A stretch of 64,000 nucleotides of DNA from Uruburuella testudinis (GCF_022870865.1 NZ_CP091508.1:2852001-2916000); one strand, 5' to 3'; counted from the stretch's first letter, positions 37,069 through 45,206 are shown. The notes: generated by a model from the letters alone, not told the origin. Numbers and translations: made by a program.

Positions 37069-37833
37069 TCAGGTGCGCGCCAACACCTCATCGGCCAGCG
37101 CCAAATAAGCCAGCGTGCCCTTGGCTTTGGCATCGTAGGCCAAGGCGGGCAGGCCGTGGCTGGGCGCTTCGGCCAAGCGCACGTTGCGCGGAATGGCGGT
37201 GTCGAAAAGCTGCTTGCCGAAATGTGTTTGCAATTGCTCGGTTACTTCTTGCGAAAGGCGGCTGCGGCTGTCGTAAAGCGTGCGCACGATGCCGAGAATA
37301 TCGAGCTGCGGGTTGATGGCCTGACGGATTTTGCGCACCGTGGCCACCAAATCGGAAATGCCTTCGAGCGCGTAATATTCACACACCATCGGCACAATCA
37401 CGCCTTGCGCCGCCACTAAGCCGTTAAGCGTGAGCAGCGTGAGCGTGGGCGGGCAGTCGATCAACACATAATCATAATCGCCCTCTACCGCAGCAAGCGC
37501 GTTTTTCAGGCGCATTTCGCGGGCGATTTCCTGCACCAGCTCGATTTCCGCTCCGGCCAAAGTGCGGTTGGCGGCCAGAATATCATACCCGCCGGCCTCG
37601 CTGGCCACCACGGCATCTTTCACTTCGGCCTCGCCCAACAACACCTGATACACGCCGCCGCTGATGCTGCTTTTGTTGATGCCGCTGCCGGTGGTGGCGT
37701 TGCCTTGCGGGTCGAGGTCGATAACCAGCACACGCTTGTTTTTGCTGGCCAACGAAGCGGCAAGATTGACCACGGTGGTGGTTTTGCCGACGCCGCCTTT
37801 CTGGTTGGCCACGGCGATGATTTGTGCGCTCAT
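37069..37833 (-). CDS. parA: Chromosome partitioning protein ParA (Soj)
   Basis: A 254-residue Walker ATPase that drives chromosome origin segregation with ParB. The deviant Walker A motif is ANQKGGVGKTTTVVNLA, A' is VLVIDLDPQGNATTG, and Walker B is YVLIDCPPTLTLLTLN. FDTAIPRNVRLAEAPSHGLP closes the family pattern. It lies downstream of rsmG, the usual mnmG-rsmG-parA chromosomal neighbourhood. No parB is seen in the window; an HAD gene follows instead. Confidence 0.95.
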   Translation of the reverse strand: MSAQIIAVANQKGGVGKTTTVVNLAASLASKNKRVLVIDLDPQGNATTGSGINKSSISGGVYQVLLGEAEVKDAVVASEAGGYDILAANRTLAGAEIELVQEIAREMRLKNALAAVEGDYDYVLIDCPPTLTLLTLNGLVAAQGVIVPMVCEYYALEGISDLVATVRKIRQAINPQLDILGIVRTLYDSRSRLSQEVTEQLQTHFGKQLFDTAIPRNVRLAEAPSHGLPALAYDAKAKGTLAYLALADEVLART

Positions 37834-37900
37834 AATTTGTCTTATCGAAATCGGTTGGATGGCTTGGATTGTACCTTTATTTGCCTGAAATGGATATGCA

Positions 37901-37930
37901 GAGGCCGTCTGAAAAGTTTCAGACGGCCTC
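37901..37930. terminator. Inverted DUS hairpin between rsmG and parA
   Basis: GAGGCCGTCTGAAA and TTTCAGACGGCCTC form a 14 bp stem right after the rsmG stop codon, so parA may have its own promoter or rely on readthrough. Confidence 0.7.
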
Positions 37931-37954
37931 CGGCTTATGTGTCTTGTTTGCCGC

Positions 37955-38581
37955 TCAGCGTTTGGGCTGCATAATCACCATATGGCGCTCGGCATTCAAC
38001 TCGGGCACGGCCAGTTTGTCGACTTTGACCACGGCCACATTCGGCGGCATCTGGGCGATTTCTTCATAGGGATACACGCCTTTCATCGCCGCCCAATAGC
38101 CGTTTTCGTTGAGCAGGTGTTTGGTCAGCGAAATAAAGTCGGCCAGCTCGGCAAAGGCACGGCTGGTGACCACGTCTACTTTTTTATCGTGCATGGCTTC
38201 AACACGGCCGCTGGCCACGGTAACGTTGCCCAAACCCAGCTCGATGACGGCCTGTTGCAGGAAGGTGGTTTTTTTGGTGTTGGAATCAAGCAGCGTAATC
38301 TGCAAATCGGGGCGGCAGATGGCGGTGGGAATGCCCGGCATGCCGCCGCCGGAGCCGACATCCATCAAGGTTTGCGCACCGGCCACATAGGGCAGCAGCG
38401 TGAGGCTGTCGAGCACGTGGTGGCTGACCATGCTGGCTTCGTCGCGCAGCGCGGTGAGGTTGTAGGTATTATTCCATTTTTTCAGCAGCGCCACATATTC
38501 GAGCAGCAGCAATTGTTGGGCGGTGCTCAGGCTCAAGCCCATTTGTTGCAGGCCTTGCTGCAATTTTTGCTTGTTGTCCAT
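37955..38581 (-). CDS. rsmG: 16S rRNA (guanine527-N7)-methyltransferase RsmG
   Basis: A 208-residue SAM-dependent methyltransferase acting on 16S rRNA. The N-terminal helices LLEYVALLKKWNNTYNLTAL precede the SAM-binding motif LMDVGSGGGMPGIPTAICRP, then ITLLDSNTKKTTFLQ and VVTSRAFAELADF. Length and motifs match RsmG (GidB). Its usual partner mnmG is 1.4 kb upstream, separated here by an AT-rich insert. The start is the ATG at 38581. Confidence 0.96.
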   Translation of the reverse strand: MDNKQKLQQGLQQMGLSLSTAQQLLLLEYVALLKKWNNTYNLTALRDEASMVSHHVLDSLTLLPYVAGAQTLMDVGSGGGMPGIPTAICRPDLQITLLDSNTKKTTFLQQAVIELGLGNVTVASGRVEAMHDKKVDVVTSRAFAELADFISLTKHLLNENGYWAAMKGVYPYEEIAQMPPNVAVVKVDKLAVPELNAERHMVIMQPKR

Positions 38582-38943
38582 TTTTTTATCCTTATTCTTG
38601 GGTTTACCCGTTATGTTAGCCCAAAACCTGCTTATGCGGGTGTGAATTGTTTGATAGGCCGTCTGAAATGTGATTCATAAACGCACCGGTTACCGCACCC
38701 GCATGCGGGCGTATAGTATTGACAGGTTGAGGAAACCGGCCTTGGGGAGATTCACATAATCAACCGCAAACGCGCATAACAGCAGTGGCAAAACGAAATC
38801 AACGATTACGCCGTTTATTCGCTGCCGCCCATGAAAAAAGCCGCACGACCACAAAATCAGCAGCAAGTCTGACATGTATCAACAACATATATTTCATAAA
38901 ATATTAACATTAGATGTATTGATTTAATATTTTAGGGCTATAA
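38582..38943. other. Intergenic region, left flank of the ferredoxin island
   Basis: 362 bases. A DUS lies near 38660. The right half (38875-38943) turns sharply AT-rich. A 61-codon minus-strand frame at 38690-38875 (LLLILWSCGFFHGR...) has two hydrophobic stretches but no support as a gene; it might be a remnant. AGGG at 38934-38937 is the ribosome binding site of the ferredoxin gene. Confidence 0.4.
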
Positions 38944-39213
38944 ATGGCTGTTTTTAAAATTAAATATCAGGATCATGAGTTTGATTGCGCCGGCGATGAA
39001 TATATTCTGGATGCGGCAGAGAGAGCAGGATTGGAAATTCCCTATTCATGCAGGGCAGGCTCATGTAGTACATGCACCTGCTATTTACTTAAAGGTGAAG
39101 TAGAACAAAGCGATGGTTCTTTCCTTGACGAACAACAGCAGAACGAAGGTTATTTTTCTGCTTGTGTTGCTTACCAAAAAAAGATTGCAATATTACCTAT
39201 GTCAATGATATAG
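38944..39213 (+). CDS. Plant-type [2Fe-2S] ferredoxin domain, 0 frame (probable N-terminal part of a frameshifted fusion)
   Basis: Codes for 89 residues starting [15 protein letters not shown]. Cysteines 36, 41, 44 and 74 are spaced CX4CX2CX29C exactly as in plant and cyanobacterial ferredoxins, in [26 protein letters not shown] and SACVAY also match. In frame 0 it ends early ([12 protein letters not shown]). In the -1 frame the text instead reads [16 protein letters not shown], which fits the final ferredoxin strand (compare SDCxIxTHKEEELF). The real protein is therefore probably ferredoxin domain plus the C-terminal region up to 39539. AGGG is 6 bases before the ATG. Base composition is AT-rich, unlike neighbours. 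Confidence 0.75.
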   Translation: MAVFKIKYQDHEFDCAGDEYILDAAERAGLEIPYSCRAGSCSTCTCYLLKGEVEQSDGSFLDEQQQNEGYFSACVAYQKKIAILPMSMI

Positions 39214-39539
39214 ATACTTTCCCTACTAAAGGAAAATGGGTAGCTATTGATGTTGATTATGATGCCATTAAGGACACCGCCATGATTGCAGCCCAAGGGA
39301 TAGCGCATGCAGAAGAAGGAAAATTTACTTTCTCTGACCCTAGGGCATATATAGGCACAACCAGGACAATTACATTAAGATGGGAACCTCTAGAAATATC
39401 AGATATGGCGTTTGATGATTTTGAACGCCATCCGTTGGGAACCATAAAAACTGTGCGGCAAAAGTATATTTACGGCTCGGATGAGCTCGCGGGCGGTTTC
39501 TCTTATTATTGGTATCCGCATGCAGGAGGTGGCTATTGA
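39162..39539 (+). CDS. C-terminal domain of unknown function, -1 frame of the ferredoxin gene (candidate effector domain)
   Basis: Open in the -1 frame from 39129 to the stop at 39537-39539. It has no ATG before codon 41, so it is best read as the continuation of the ferredoxin gene from 39183 (118 residues). After the last ferredoxin strand come [40 protein letters not shown] and a C-terminal [12 protein letters not shown] do not recognise a family. The next gene starts on the stop codon (TTGA overlap) and its AGGAGG lies inside this frame, which argues that this frame is translated. Confidence 0.55.
   Translation: MCCLPKKDCNITYVNDIDTFPTKGKWVAIDVDYDAIKDTAMIAAQGIAHAEEGKFTFSDPRAYIGTTRTITLRWEPLEISDMAFDDFERHPLGTIKTVRQKYIYGSDELAGGFSYYWYPHAGGGY
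39176..39183 (+). promoter_or_regulatory. A7G tract with slippery heptamer A-AAA-AAG at the frame change
   Basis: Seven A residues then G. Read in the ferredoxin frame, the codons are CAA AAA AAG, so the heptamer A AAA AAG (39177-39183) is in the register used for -1 frameshifting, as in dnaX. A -1 shift here would join residues 1-80 to the 118-residue downstream frame and give a 198-residue protein. No strong internal ribosome-like stimulator or downstream hairpin was seen, so slippage in transcription, phase variation, mutation or a homopolymer base-calling error remain possible. Confidence 0.5.
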
Positions 39540-39955
39540 AAACAAGGCAGTCTTTATTTTATAAACTATTGGCGTGTTTTGATATTTTTGCTGTGGCATG
39601 GGTAATTTTCCCCTTTTCCGGGAAATACCCCTTGATATGGCAGCAATTCCGGCAAATTGAAAAATTATCGCGAGACTTCGCACCCTTTGGCACAGGTTTG
39701 TATATTTTATTTGCTGCTGCACTGCTGCTTTATGCCACTTTACTTTTTTCAGCCAAGCAGTTGTGGCAGCAAAATCCGCGGGTTTGGAAACTGGCATTGA
39801 TACAGCTGCCGCTGCGTTTGATTGCCTCAACCCCCAGCATCCCTTTTCTGCTGACATTGGTGCTGCCGTTGGGCGCTTTATTTGCCTATCCGGTTTGGCT
39901 GGCGGTGGAAATCGGCAAAATTTATGCTTTGCGGCGTTGGGCCAAACATGGATAA
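39536..39955 (+). CDS. Small multi-pass membrane protein, possible immunity partner
   Basis: A 139-residue protein with about four hydrophobic segments (LLACFDIFAVAWVIFPF, GLYILFAAALLLYATLLF, IPFLLTLVLPLGALFAYPVW). I set the start at TTG 39536: AGGAGG at 39523-39528 is 7 bases upstream, and the TTG overlaps the TGA of the previous frame, so translation is coupled. No ATG is available at a sensible place. The family is not recognised. Tight coupling behind a possible secreted ferredoxin-domain protein suggests an immunity or secretion partner, but this is inference. Confidence 0.6.
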   Translation: MKTRQSLFYKLLACFDIFAVAWVIFPFSGKYPLIWQQFRQIEKLSRDFAPFGTGLYILFAAALLLYATLLFSAKQLWQQNPRVWKLALIQLPLRLIASTPSIPFLLTLVLPLGALFAYPVWLAVEIGKIYALRRWAKHG

Positions 39956-40027
39956 ACGGGTAAAGATAAGGCCGTCTGAAAGCCAGTAAACCAGTTTTTC
40001 AGACGGCCTTATCTTTACCCGTTTATC
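39951..40027. terminator. Perfect 31 bp DUS-containing hairpin between convergent genes
   Basis: The left arm 39951-39981 (GATAAACGGGTAAAGATAAG then the DUS) and right arm 39997-40027 are perfectly complementary over 31 bases with a 15 base loop. The left arm includes the stop codon of the small membrane protein. It is far longer than a simple inverted DUS pair and should terminate both this gene and mnmG. Confidence 0.85.
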
Positions 40028-40033
40028 GGCATA

Positions 40034-41929
40034 TCAAGCCTGCCGGGCATCTTTAAACCCGCGCTTCAAATGCACCATCAGCAGCGCCACCGCAGCGGGC
40101 GTAACGCCGGAAATGCGGCCGGCCTGTCCGACGGTTTCGGGGCGGTTGAGGTTGAGCTTTTGCTGCACTTCGGCAGATAAGCCCTTGACTTTGCTGTAAT
40201 CAATATCGGCGGGCAGCTTGAGGGTTTCCAAATCGCGGCGGCCTTCGATTTCTTCGTTTTGGCGGTCGATATAGCCTTGATATTTCACCTGAATTTCCAC
40301 TTGTTCCACCACATCGTCAGCCAGCGGCTGCTCGGGAAGTGCGCCTTCGAGCGTCATCAGCGCGGCGTAGTCGAGATTGGGGCGGCGCAGCAAATCATGC
40401 AGGTTGGCTTCGCGGCTGAGTTTTTGGCCGAACACGCGCTCCTGCTCGCTTTCGGGCAGTTTGGCGGGGGTGTACCAGGTGGCTTTCAGGCGCTGGATTT
40501 CGCGTTCGATGGCTTCGCGTTTTTGCTCGAATGCCTGCCATTGGCCGTCTGAAATCAGGCCGATTTTGCGACCGTCTTCGGTGAGGCGCAAATCGGCGTT
40601 GTCTTCGCGCAGTTGCAGGCGGTATTCGGCGCGGCTGGTAAACATGCGGTAGGGCTCGTTCACGCCTTTGGTAATCAAATCATCAACCAACACGCCCAGA
40701 TAGGCCTGCTCGCGACGCAGCAGCAGCGGATCTTGCCCGCGCACAAACTGCACGGCGTTGGCACCGGCCAGCAGCCCTTGTGCGGCGGCTTCCTCGTAAC
40801 CGGTGGTGCCGTTGATTTGGCCGGCAAAAAAGAGGCCGGTGATGGTTTTGGTTTCGAGGCTGGCTTTGAGGTTGCGCGGGTCGAAATAATCGTATTCGAT
40901 GGCATAACCGGGGCGCAGGATGTGGGCGTTTTCCAAGCCTTTCATCGAGCGCACGAGGGCGATCTGGATGTCGAACGGCAGGCTGGTGGAAATGCCGTTC
41001 GGATAATATTCGTGCGTGGTCAAGCCTTCGGGTTCGAGGAAAATCTGATGGCTGTCTTTATCGGCAAATCGGTTGATTTTGTCTTCAATCGAGGGGCAGT
41101 AGCGCGGCCCCACGCCTTCGATTTTGCCGGTAAACATCGGGCTGCGGTCGAAACCTGTGCGGATGATGTCGTGGGTTTGCTGGTTGGTATGGGTAATCCA
41201 GCAGCTCACCTGCTGCGGGTGCAGATTGGCATGGCCGCGAACGGAAAACACCGGCACGGGTGTATCGCCCGGCTGCTCGGTGAGCTTGGAAAAATCAATC
41301 GTGCGCCCGTCGATGCGCGGCGGCGTGCCGGTTTTCAGACGGCCTTGCGGCAATTGCAATTCTTTCAGACGGCCGCCCAAAGATTGCGCCGCCGGATCGC
41401 CTGCACGGCCGCCGGCGTAGTTTTCCAAGCCGATGTGGATTTTGCCCGACAGAAACGTGCCTGCCGTCAGCACGACCGCGCGCGCTTTGAATTCGACACC
41501 CATCGCCGTCACCACGCCGCTGATGCGGTCGCCCTCAAGCGTAACGTCGTCGACCTGCTGCTGAAACAGCGCCAGATTGGGCTGGTTTTCGAGCATATGG
41601 CGGATGGCGGCCTTATACAGAATGCGGTCGGCCTGCGCACGGGTGGCGCGCACGGCGGGGCCTTTGCTGGCATTGAGGCGGCGAAACTGGATACCGCTCA
41701 TATCAGTGGCCAGCGCCATTGCGCCGCCGAGCGCATCAAGTTCGCGCACCAAATGGCCTTTGCCGATACCGCCGATAGACGGGTTGCACGACATCTGGCC
41801 GAGGGTTTCGATATTGTGGGAAAGCAGCAGCGTTTGCGCGCCCATACGTGCCGCCGCCAGCGCTGCTTCGGTGCCGGCGTGGCCGCCGCCGACCACGATA
41901 ACATCGTATTGTTTCGGGTAAATCATCAT
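40034..41929 (-). CDS. mnmG: tRNA uridine-5-carboxymethylaminomethyl modification enzyme MnmG
   Basis: A 631-residue FAD protein that, with MnmE, makes cmnm5U34 in tRNA. The N-terminal FAD motif is [20 protein letters not shown], then [20 protein letters not shown] and [16 protein letters not shown]. The central CxxK-type region and the C-terminal helical domain end near [16 protein letters not shown]. Length is as expected. Two adjacent ATGs (41929, 41926) are possible. Its companion rsmG lies beyond the ferredoxin island on the same strand. Confidence 0.97.
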   Translation of the reverse strand: MMIYPKQYDVIVVGGGHAGTEAALAAARMGAQTLLLSHNIETLGQMSCNPSIGGIGKGHLVRELDALGGAMALATDMSGIQFRRLNASKGPAVRATRAQADRILYKAAIRHMLENQPNLALFQQQVDDVTLEGDRISGVVTAMGVEFKARAVVLTAGTFLSGKIHIGLENYAGGRAGDPAAQSLGGRLKELQLPQGRLKTGTPPRIDGRTIDFSKLTEQPGDTPVPVFSVRGHANLHPQQVSCWITHTNQQTHDIIRTGFDRSPMFTGKIEGVGPRYCPSIEDKINRFADKDSHQIFLEPEGLTTHEYYPNGISTSLPFDIQIALVRSMKGLENAHILRPGYAIEYDYFDPRNLKASLETKTITGLFFAGQINGTTGYEEAAAQGLLAGANAVQFVRGQDPLLLRREQAYLGVLVDDLITKGVNEPYRMFTSRAEYRLQLREDNADLRLTEDGRKIGLISDGQWQAFEQKREAIEREIQRLKATWYTPAKLPESEQERVFGQKLSREANLHDLLRRPNLDYAALMTLEGALPEQPLADDVVEQVEIQVKYQGYIDRQNEEIEGRRDLETLKLPADIDYSKVKGLSAEVQQKLNLNRPETVGQAGRISGVTPAAVALLMVHLKRGFKDARQA

Positions 41930-42026
41930 TATTGTCTTGGTTAACCTGCGTGTGTTGGCGGATATTCTGTCATGCCCATGCCCTCAAGCAGCCTGATTAT
42001 CTTCGGCTTGCCGCCTTTGTCGGCTT

Positions 42027-42130
42027 ATACCCATTCACAAAAATAACCTAACAGCGTTGGCTCGCCTTGCCGTACTAGCTGTACTGTCTTCGGCTCGCCG
42101 CCTTGTTAACTTACTTTTGTGAATGGGTAT
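42027..42130. repeat. Correia-like repeat, full short form
   Basis: A 104 bp copy, ATACCCATTCACAAAAATAA ... AACTTACTTTTGTGAATGGG, core GGCTCGCCTTGCCGTACTAG. The 41930-42412 interval between mnmG and the MFS gene also contains a truncated copy at 42262-42301 (ATACCCATTCGCAAAAATCA), placed directly against a DUS. No gene lies in it. Confidence 0.87.
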
Positions 42131-42261
42131 GACTTGGGCAAATGGGGATGAAACAGCCGCATTTGGAAAAAATAGTTTTGAATTGTACGCCGATTCAGAC
42201 GCTGCTTCAATGGTGGCAATATTACAGAAGATATTGATTTTATAAACAAACAGGCCGTCTG

Positions 42262-42301
42262 ATACCCATTCGCAAAAATCAACCGACCAAGCGGCGAGCC
42301 G
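42262..42301. repeat. Truncated Correia-like repeat
   Basis: A left end ATACCCATTCGCAAAAATCA followed by AGCGGCGAGCCGG; the right terminal repeat is missing. It begins inside or against a DUS (GGCCGTCTGATACCC). Confidence 0.65.
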
Positions 42302-42348
42302 GAATGAGTGTTGCCCGACAGCGCCGGTTAAGCGTTTGCCGATAGATT

Positions 42349-42391
42349 AAGGCCGTCTGAAAACGGTGCAAGTGCAGTTTCAGACGGCCTT
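42349..42391. terminator. Inverted DUS terminator of the MFS gene
   Basis: AAGGCCGTCTGAAAAC and GTTTCAGACGGCCTT form a stem of about 15 bp, 22 bases past the minus-strand MFS stop codon. Confidence 0.8.
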
Positions 42392-42412
42392 GAAAGACAG
42401 GCGGGCTGTATT

Positions 42413-43789
42413 TTAAGAGTGGGCGGTTGTGGCATTGCCGGTTTGCCGCCCCCTGCCGTCGCGCCGCGCATACCACCAGTTGTTAAACAAAAACACCGCC
42501 GCCACCGACAGCGCGGGCACGGTAAGCGCCAGCGCGATGGTGTAGAAATTCCAGCCCATGCCCAGCATCCAGGCGCCGGCAAAAGCAGAAATAATCGCGC
42601 CGGTGCGGCCGATGCCGTGCATCCAGCCGTTGCCGGTGGCGCGGGCATTGAGCGGGAAGAAGTTGCTCGAAAAAGCGTTCATACCGGTGCCGCCGCCGTT
42701 AAAGGCCGCGCCCATCAGAAAAGCTGCCGCACACAGCAACACATATTGGCCGCCGGCATTGCTCATTACCACCAGCAGCACCGCACCGCCGGCGTAAGCC
42801 GCCGCCAGCACCAAAGATGCGCGGAAACGATCCATAAACCAGCCCAGCATAATCGAGCCTAAGGGGCCGCCGAGCTGGAACATGGCGCTGATAATCGCTG
42901 CTTGGTGCATCTGCATGCCCGCTTCTTTAATCATGGTCGGCATCCAGCTGCCGAGCAGATACACCAAAAACAGGTGCAAAAAATAAGCCAGCCACAGCAA
43001 TACGCTGCCGACGCGGTAATAGCCGTTAAACAGCGTTTTTACCGGGCTTTGCGGCGCGTCGCCCACGGCTTGCGGCAACGGAATGGTAAACATGCTGGCG
43101 GCAGTGGTGGTGCCCGGTGCACAACGTTCGACGATTTTGCGGATGATTTCACGCCTGCGGCCTTTGTGTACCAGAAAGGTTACCGATTCGGGCAACACGA
43201 AATACATCACCACACTCAACAGCATCGGCAACACGCCGCCGAACACAAACACGCTCTCCCAGCCCCAATGCGGAATCATCCATGCCGCCAGAAAGCCGCC
43301 GCCCGCCGCACCGACGGTAAAACCGGCAAACACAATGGTTACCATCAGCGCGGCACGGCGGGCGGGGGAATATTCGCGTGCCAGCGTCGCCACCAGCGGC
43401 ATGATGCCGCCCATCGCCAGCCCGGCGATAAAGCGGTAGAGAATGATTTCGGTGATGCTCCCGGCGCGCGCCACCAAAAGGGTAAACAGGCCGAACAGCA
43501 TCACGTTGGCACACAATACCGTGCGCCGCCCGAATTTATCGCCCAAAGGCCCGGCAATCAGCGCGCCGAAAGTGAGGCCGAACAGCGCCGCGCTCAAAAC
43601 CGGGGCGAGGTGTTCGTTGGTCAGCTGCCAGGCGTCTTTGAGGGCGGGGCCGACAAAGCCCATAATCACCACGTCGAAGCCGTCCATCACCACCACTAAA
43701 AAACACAAGGCGATAATCCATTTTTGATAGGCGCTGACAGGGCGGCTGTCGAGCAGCGCGCGCACATTGATTTCATGAGTTTGCAGCAT
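42413..43789 (-). CDS. MFS transporter, aromatic acid:H+ symporter (AAHS) family
   Basis: A 458-residue inner-membrane transporter with 12 transmembrane helices. The start MLQTHEINVRALLDSRPVSA and DGFDVVIMGFVGPAL are typical of the AAHS family (PcaK, BenK, MhpT, MucK). The loop 2-3 motif GPLGDKFGRRTVL is the MFS signature A, and the second-half signature is LGWFMDRFRASL. The substrate is probably an aromatic or dicarboxylic acid. I chose the ATG at 43789, which begins the conserved N-terminus; 48 upstream codons lack similarity. Confidence 0.9.
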   Translation of the reverse strand: MLQTHEINVRALLDSRPVSAYQKWIIALCFLVVVMDGFDVVIMGFVGPALKDAWQLTNEHLAPVLSAALFGLTFGALIAGPLGDKFGRRTVLCANVMLFGLFTLLVARAGSITEIILYRFIAGLAMGGIMPLVATLAREYSPARRAALMVTIVFAGFTVGAAGGGFLAAWMIPHWGWESVFVFGGVLPMLLSVVMYFVLPESVTFLVHKGRRREIIRKIVERCAPGTTTAASMFTIPLPQAVGDAPQSPVKTLFNGYYRVGSVLLWLAYFLHLFLVYLLGSWMPTMIKEAGMQMHQAAIISAMFQLGGPLGSIMLGWFMDRFRASLVLAAAYAGGAVLLVVMSNAGGQYVLLCAAAFLMGAAFNGGGTGMNAFSSNFFPLNARATGNGWMHGIGRTGAIISAFAGAWMLGMGWNFYTIALALTVPALSVAAVFLFNNWWYARRDGRGRQTGNATTAHS

Positions 43790-43932
43790 GTTGAGGCTTT
43801 CTCGACCGGCGGCGGTGTGTCCGCTGCTCGGCGTTTGTGAATATTTTATGAAAACAGGGCGTATTGTAGCCGAAGCGGCCACGCTTACCGCGCCGCTGCT
43901 GCAATTTGCCCGTAAATAGCATGGTGATTGCA

Positions 43933-43966
43933 AAGGCCGTCTGAAAAATCACTTTCAGACGGCCTT
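43933..43966. terminator. Inverted DUS terminator of the GIY-YIG gene
   Basis: AAGGCCGTCTGAAA and TTTCAGACGGCCTT form a 14 bp stem, 12 bases beyond the stop codon of the LysR/GIY-YIG pair (minus strand). Confidence 0.78.
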
Positions 43967-43977
43967 GTTTAACACAA

Positions 43978-44301
43978 TCATTCATTATCGGGCGGTTTTT
44001 TTAAATATTCTGCCAATACTGCCCACAATTTCCGTTTTTGCACGGCGGTTAACCGCTTGATGCGCACTTCCAAGCGCATCGCTTCGCTGCGCGACAAACC
44101 TTGATAGACCAAGCGCATTTCGTCGGGGCGGTGCATGCGGGTGAATTTCGCGCCTTTGCCCGCTGCGTGTGCGGCAAAACGCGCTTCGGGGCGGTTGCTG
44201 ATGCCGCAGTAAAGCACTTGGTCGCAACGCAGCAGATACACACACCAACCCGCATCACGCGGCACCAGCACCGGCAGCCGCAAAGCCGCATAAAGCTTCA
44301 T
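43978..44301 (-). CDS. GIY-YIG nuclease superfamily protein (YhbQ-like)
   Basis: A 107-residue protein whose core is a single GIY-YIG domain: CVYLLRCDQVLYCGISNRPE (variant of GIY...YIG with R and the later HxxGKGAKFTR), then MRLVYQGLSRSEAMRLEVRI. Small stand-alone members such as YhbQ are suspected DNA nucleases; the role is unknown. The start ATG at 44301 overlaps the LysR stop codon (ATGA), so translation is coupled to the regulator. Confidence 0.88.
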   Translation of the reverse strand: MKLYAALRLPVLVPRDAGWCVYLLRCDQVLYCGISNRPEARFAAHAAGKGAKFTRMHRPDEMRLVYQGLSRSEAMRLEVRIKRLTAVQKRKLWAVLAEYLKKPPDNE

Positions 44302-45191
44302 GCCGCCCCCGGTGTGTCGGCAAAACTCTGCTGCAACAGCCGCAACACCACTTCGGTTTTGGCCGACTGCACCCGATACGGCGTTACCGCATAAATATTG
44401 ACGGCCGGCAGCGCCCATTCGGGCAACACCACTTTCAGACGGCCTGCGGCTACCATGCCGGCAATTTCACCGTCAAGCTGCATCGACAAACCCAAACCCG
44501 CCTGCGTGAGCGTCGATACCGCCGCCAGTTGGTTGCACAACATGCTCTCGGGTACATCCAACACAAAGCTTTCCGCACCGTGCCGCAAGGTGGTGTGCAC
44601 GGGCAGGTAATGCAGCCAGCGGTGGCCGGCCAGCATTTCGGGGTGTTCAACCGGCGCATGGGCGGCCAGATATTCGGGGGCGGCGCAAATCTGCCACTGC
44701 CAAACAGCCAGCTGACGCGCTATCAGGTCGGGCGCATCAAGCGCATGTTCGCCGCCGCGCAGGGCAATATCGACCGTGCCCTGTTTCAAATCGGCCAAGG
44801 TGTCGCTGAAATAAAGCTGCGGGCGGATTTCGGGATATTGCTGCTGCAACCGTTTTAAGGCCGTCTGAAACGGCGGTGCCAACGCCATACCCGAAGGCAG
44901 CGCGATATTCACATCGCCCGCCGCCTCGGTTTTCAGATTATCGAGCGCCTGTAACGTGTCGGCCAGCGTGTGGCGCAAGCGCAGGCAATATTGCGCCAGC
45001 GCCTGGCCGGCGTCGGTGGGGGTGAGGCGGCGGGTGCTGCGGTGCAACAGCTTCACGCCGTGCAGCTTTTCCAGCCGCGTGATGTGCTGGCTCACGGCAG
45101 AGGGGGTCATGCCCAATTGTTGCGCCGCAGCATTCATACTGCCCTGCTCAAGCACGGCGGCAAACACCAGCAGCGGTTTGATGTCTTGCAT
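44298..45191 (-). CDS. LysR-type transcriptional regulator
   Basis: A 297-residue regulator. The N-terminal winged helix-turn-helix is FAAVLEQGSMNAAAQQLGMT followed by PSAVSQHITRLEKLHGVKLL, with the RRLTPT wing. A periplasmic-binding-like effector domain follows from about residue 90 (INIALPSG-type NIALPSGMALAPPFQ). The effector is unknown. It is flanked by the aromatic-acid MFS gene, the GIY-YIG gene and an isochorismatase-like gene, none of which is a proven target. The start is the ATG at 45191 next to a DUS. Confidence 0.93.
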   Translation of the reverse strand: MQDIKPLLVFAAVLEQGSMNAAAQQLGMTPSAVSQHITRLEKLHGVKLLHRSTRRLTPTDAGQALAQYCLRLRHTLADTLQALDNLKTEAAGDVNIALPSGMALAPPFQTALKRLQQQYPEIRPQLYFSDTLADLKQGTVDIALRGGEHALDAPDLIARQLAVWQWQICAAPEYLAAHAPVEHPEMLAGHRWLHYLPVHTTLRHGAESFVLDVPESMLCNQLAAVSTLTQAGLGLSMQLDGEIAGMVAAGRLKVVLPEWALPAVNIYAVTPYRVQSAKTEVVLRLLQQSFADTPGAA

Positions 45192-45206
45192 TTCAGACGG
45201 CCTTTA

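Noticed and set aside
38690-38875. Minus-strand 61-codon frame with hydrophobic stretches
   Set aside because: No ribosome site, no recognisable family, and it spans a composition change; at most a remnant.
39183-39539. Colicin M-type catalytic domain in the region after the ferredoxin
   Set aside because: [11 protein letters not shown] superficially recalls the colicin M DKYDFNxxxHR motif, but the Asp-Tyr-Asp and His-Arg spacing does not fit, so I leave the domain unassigned.
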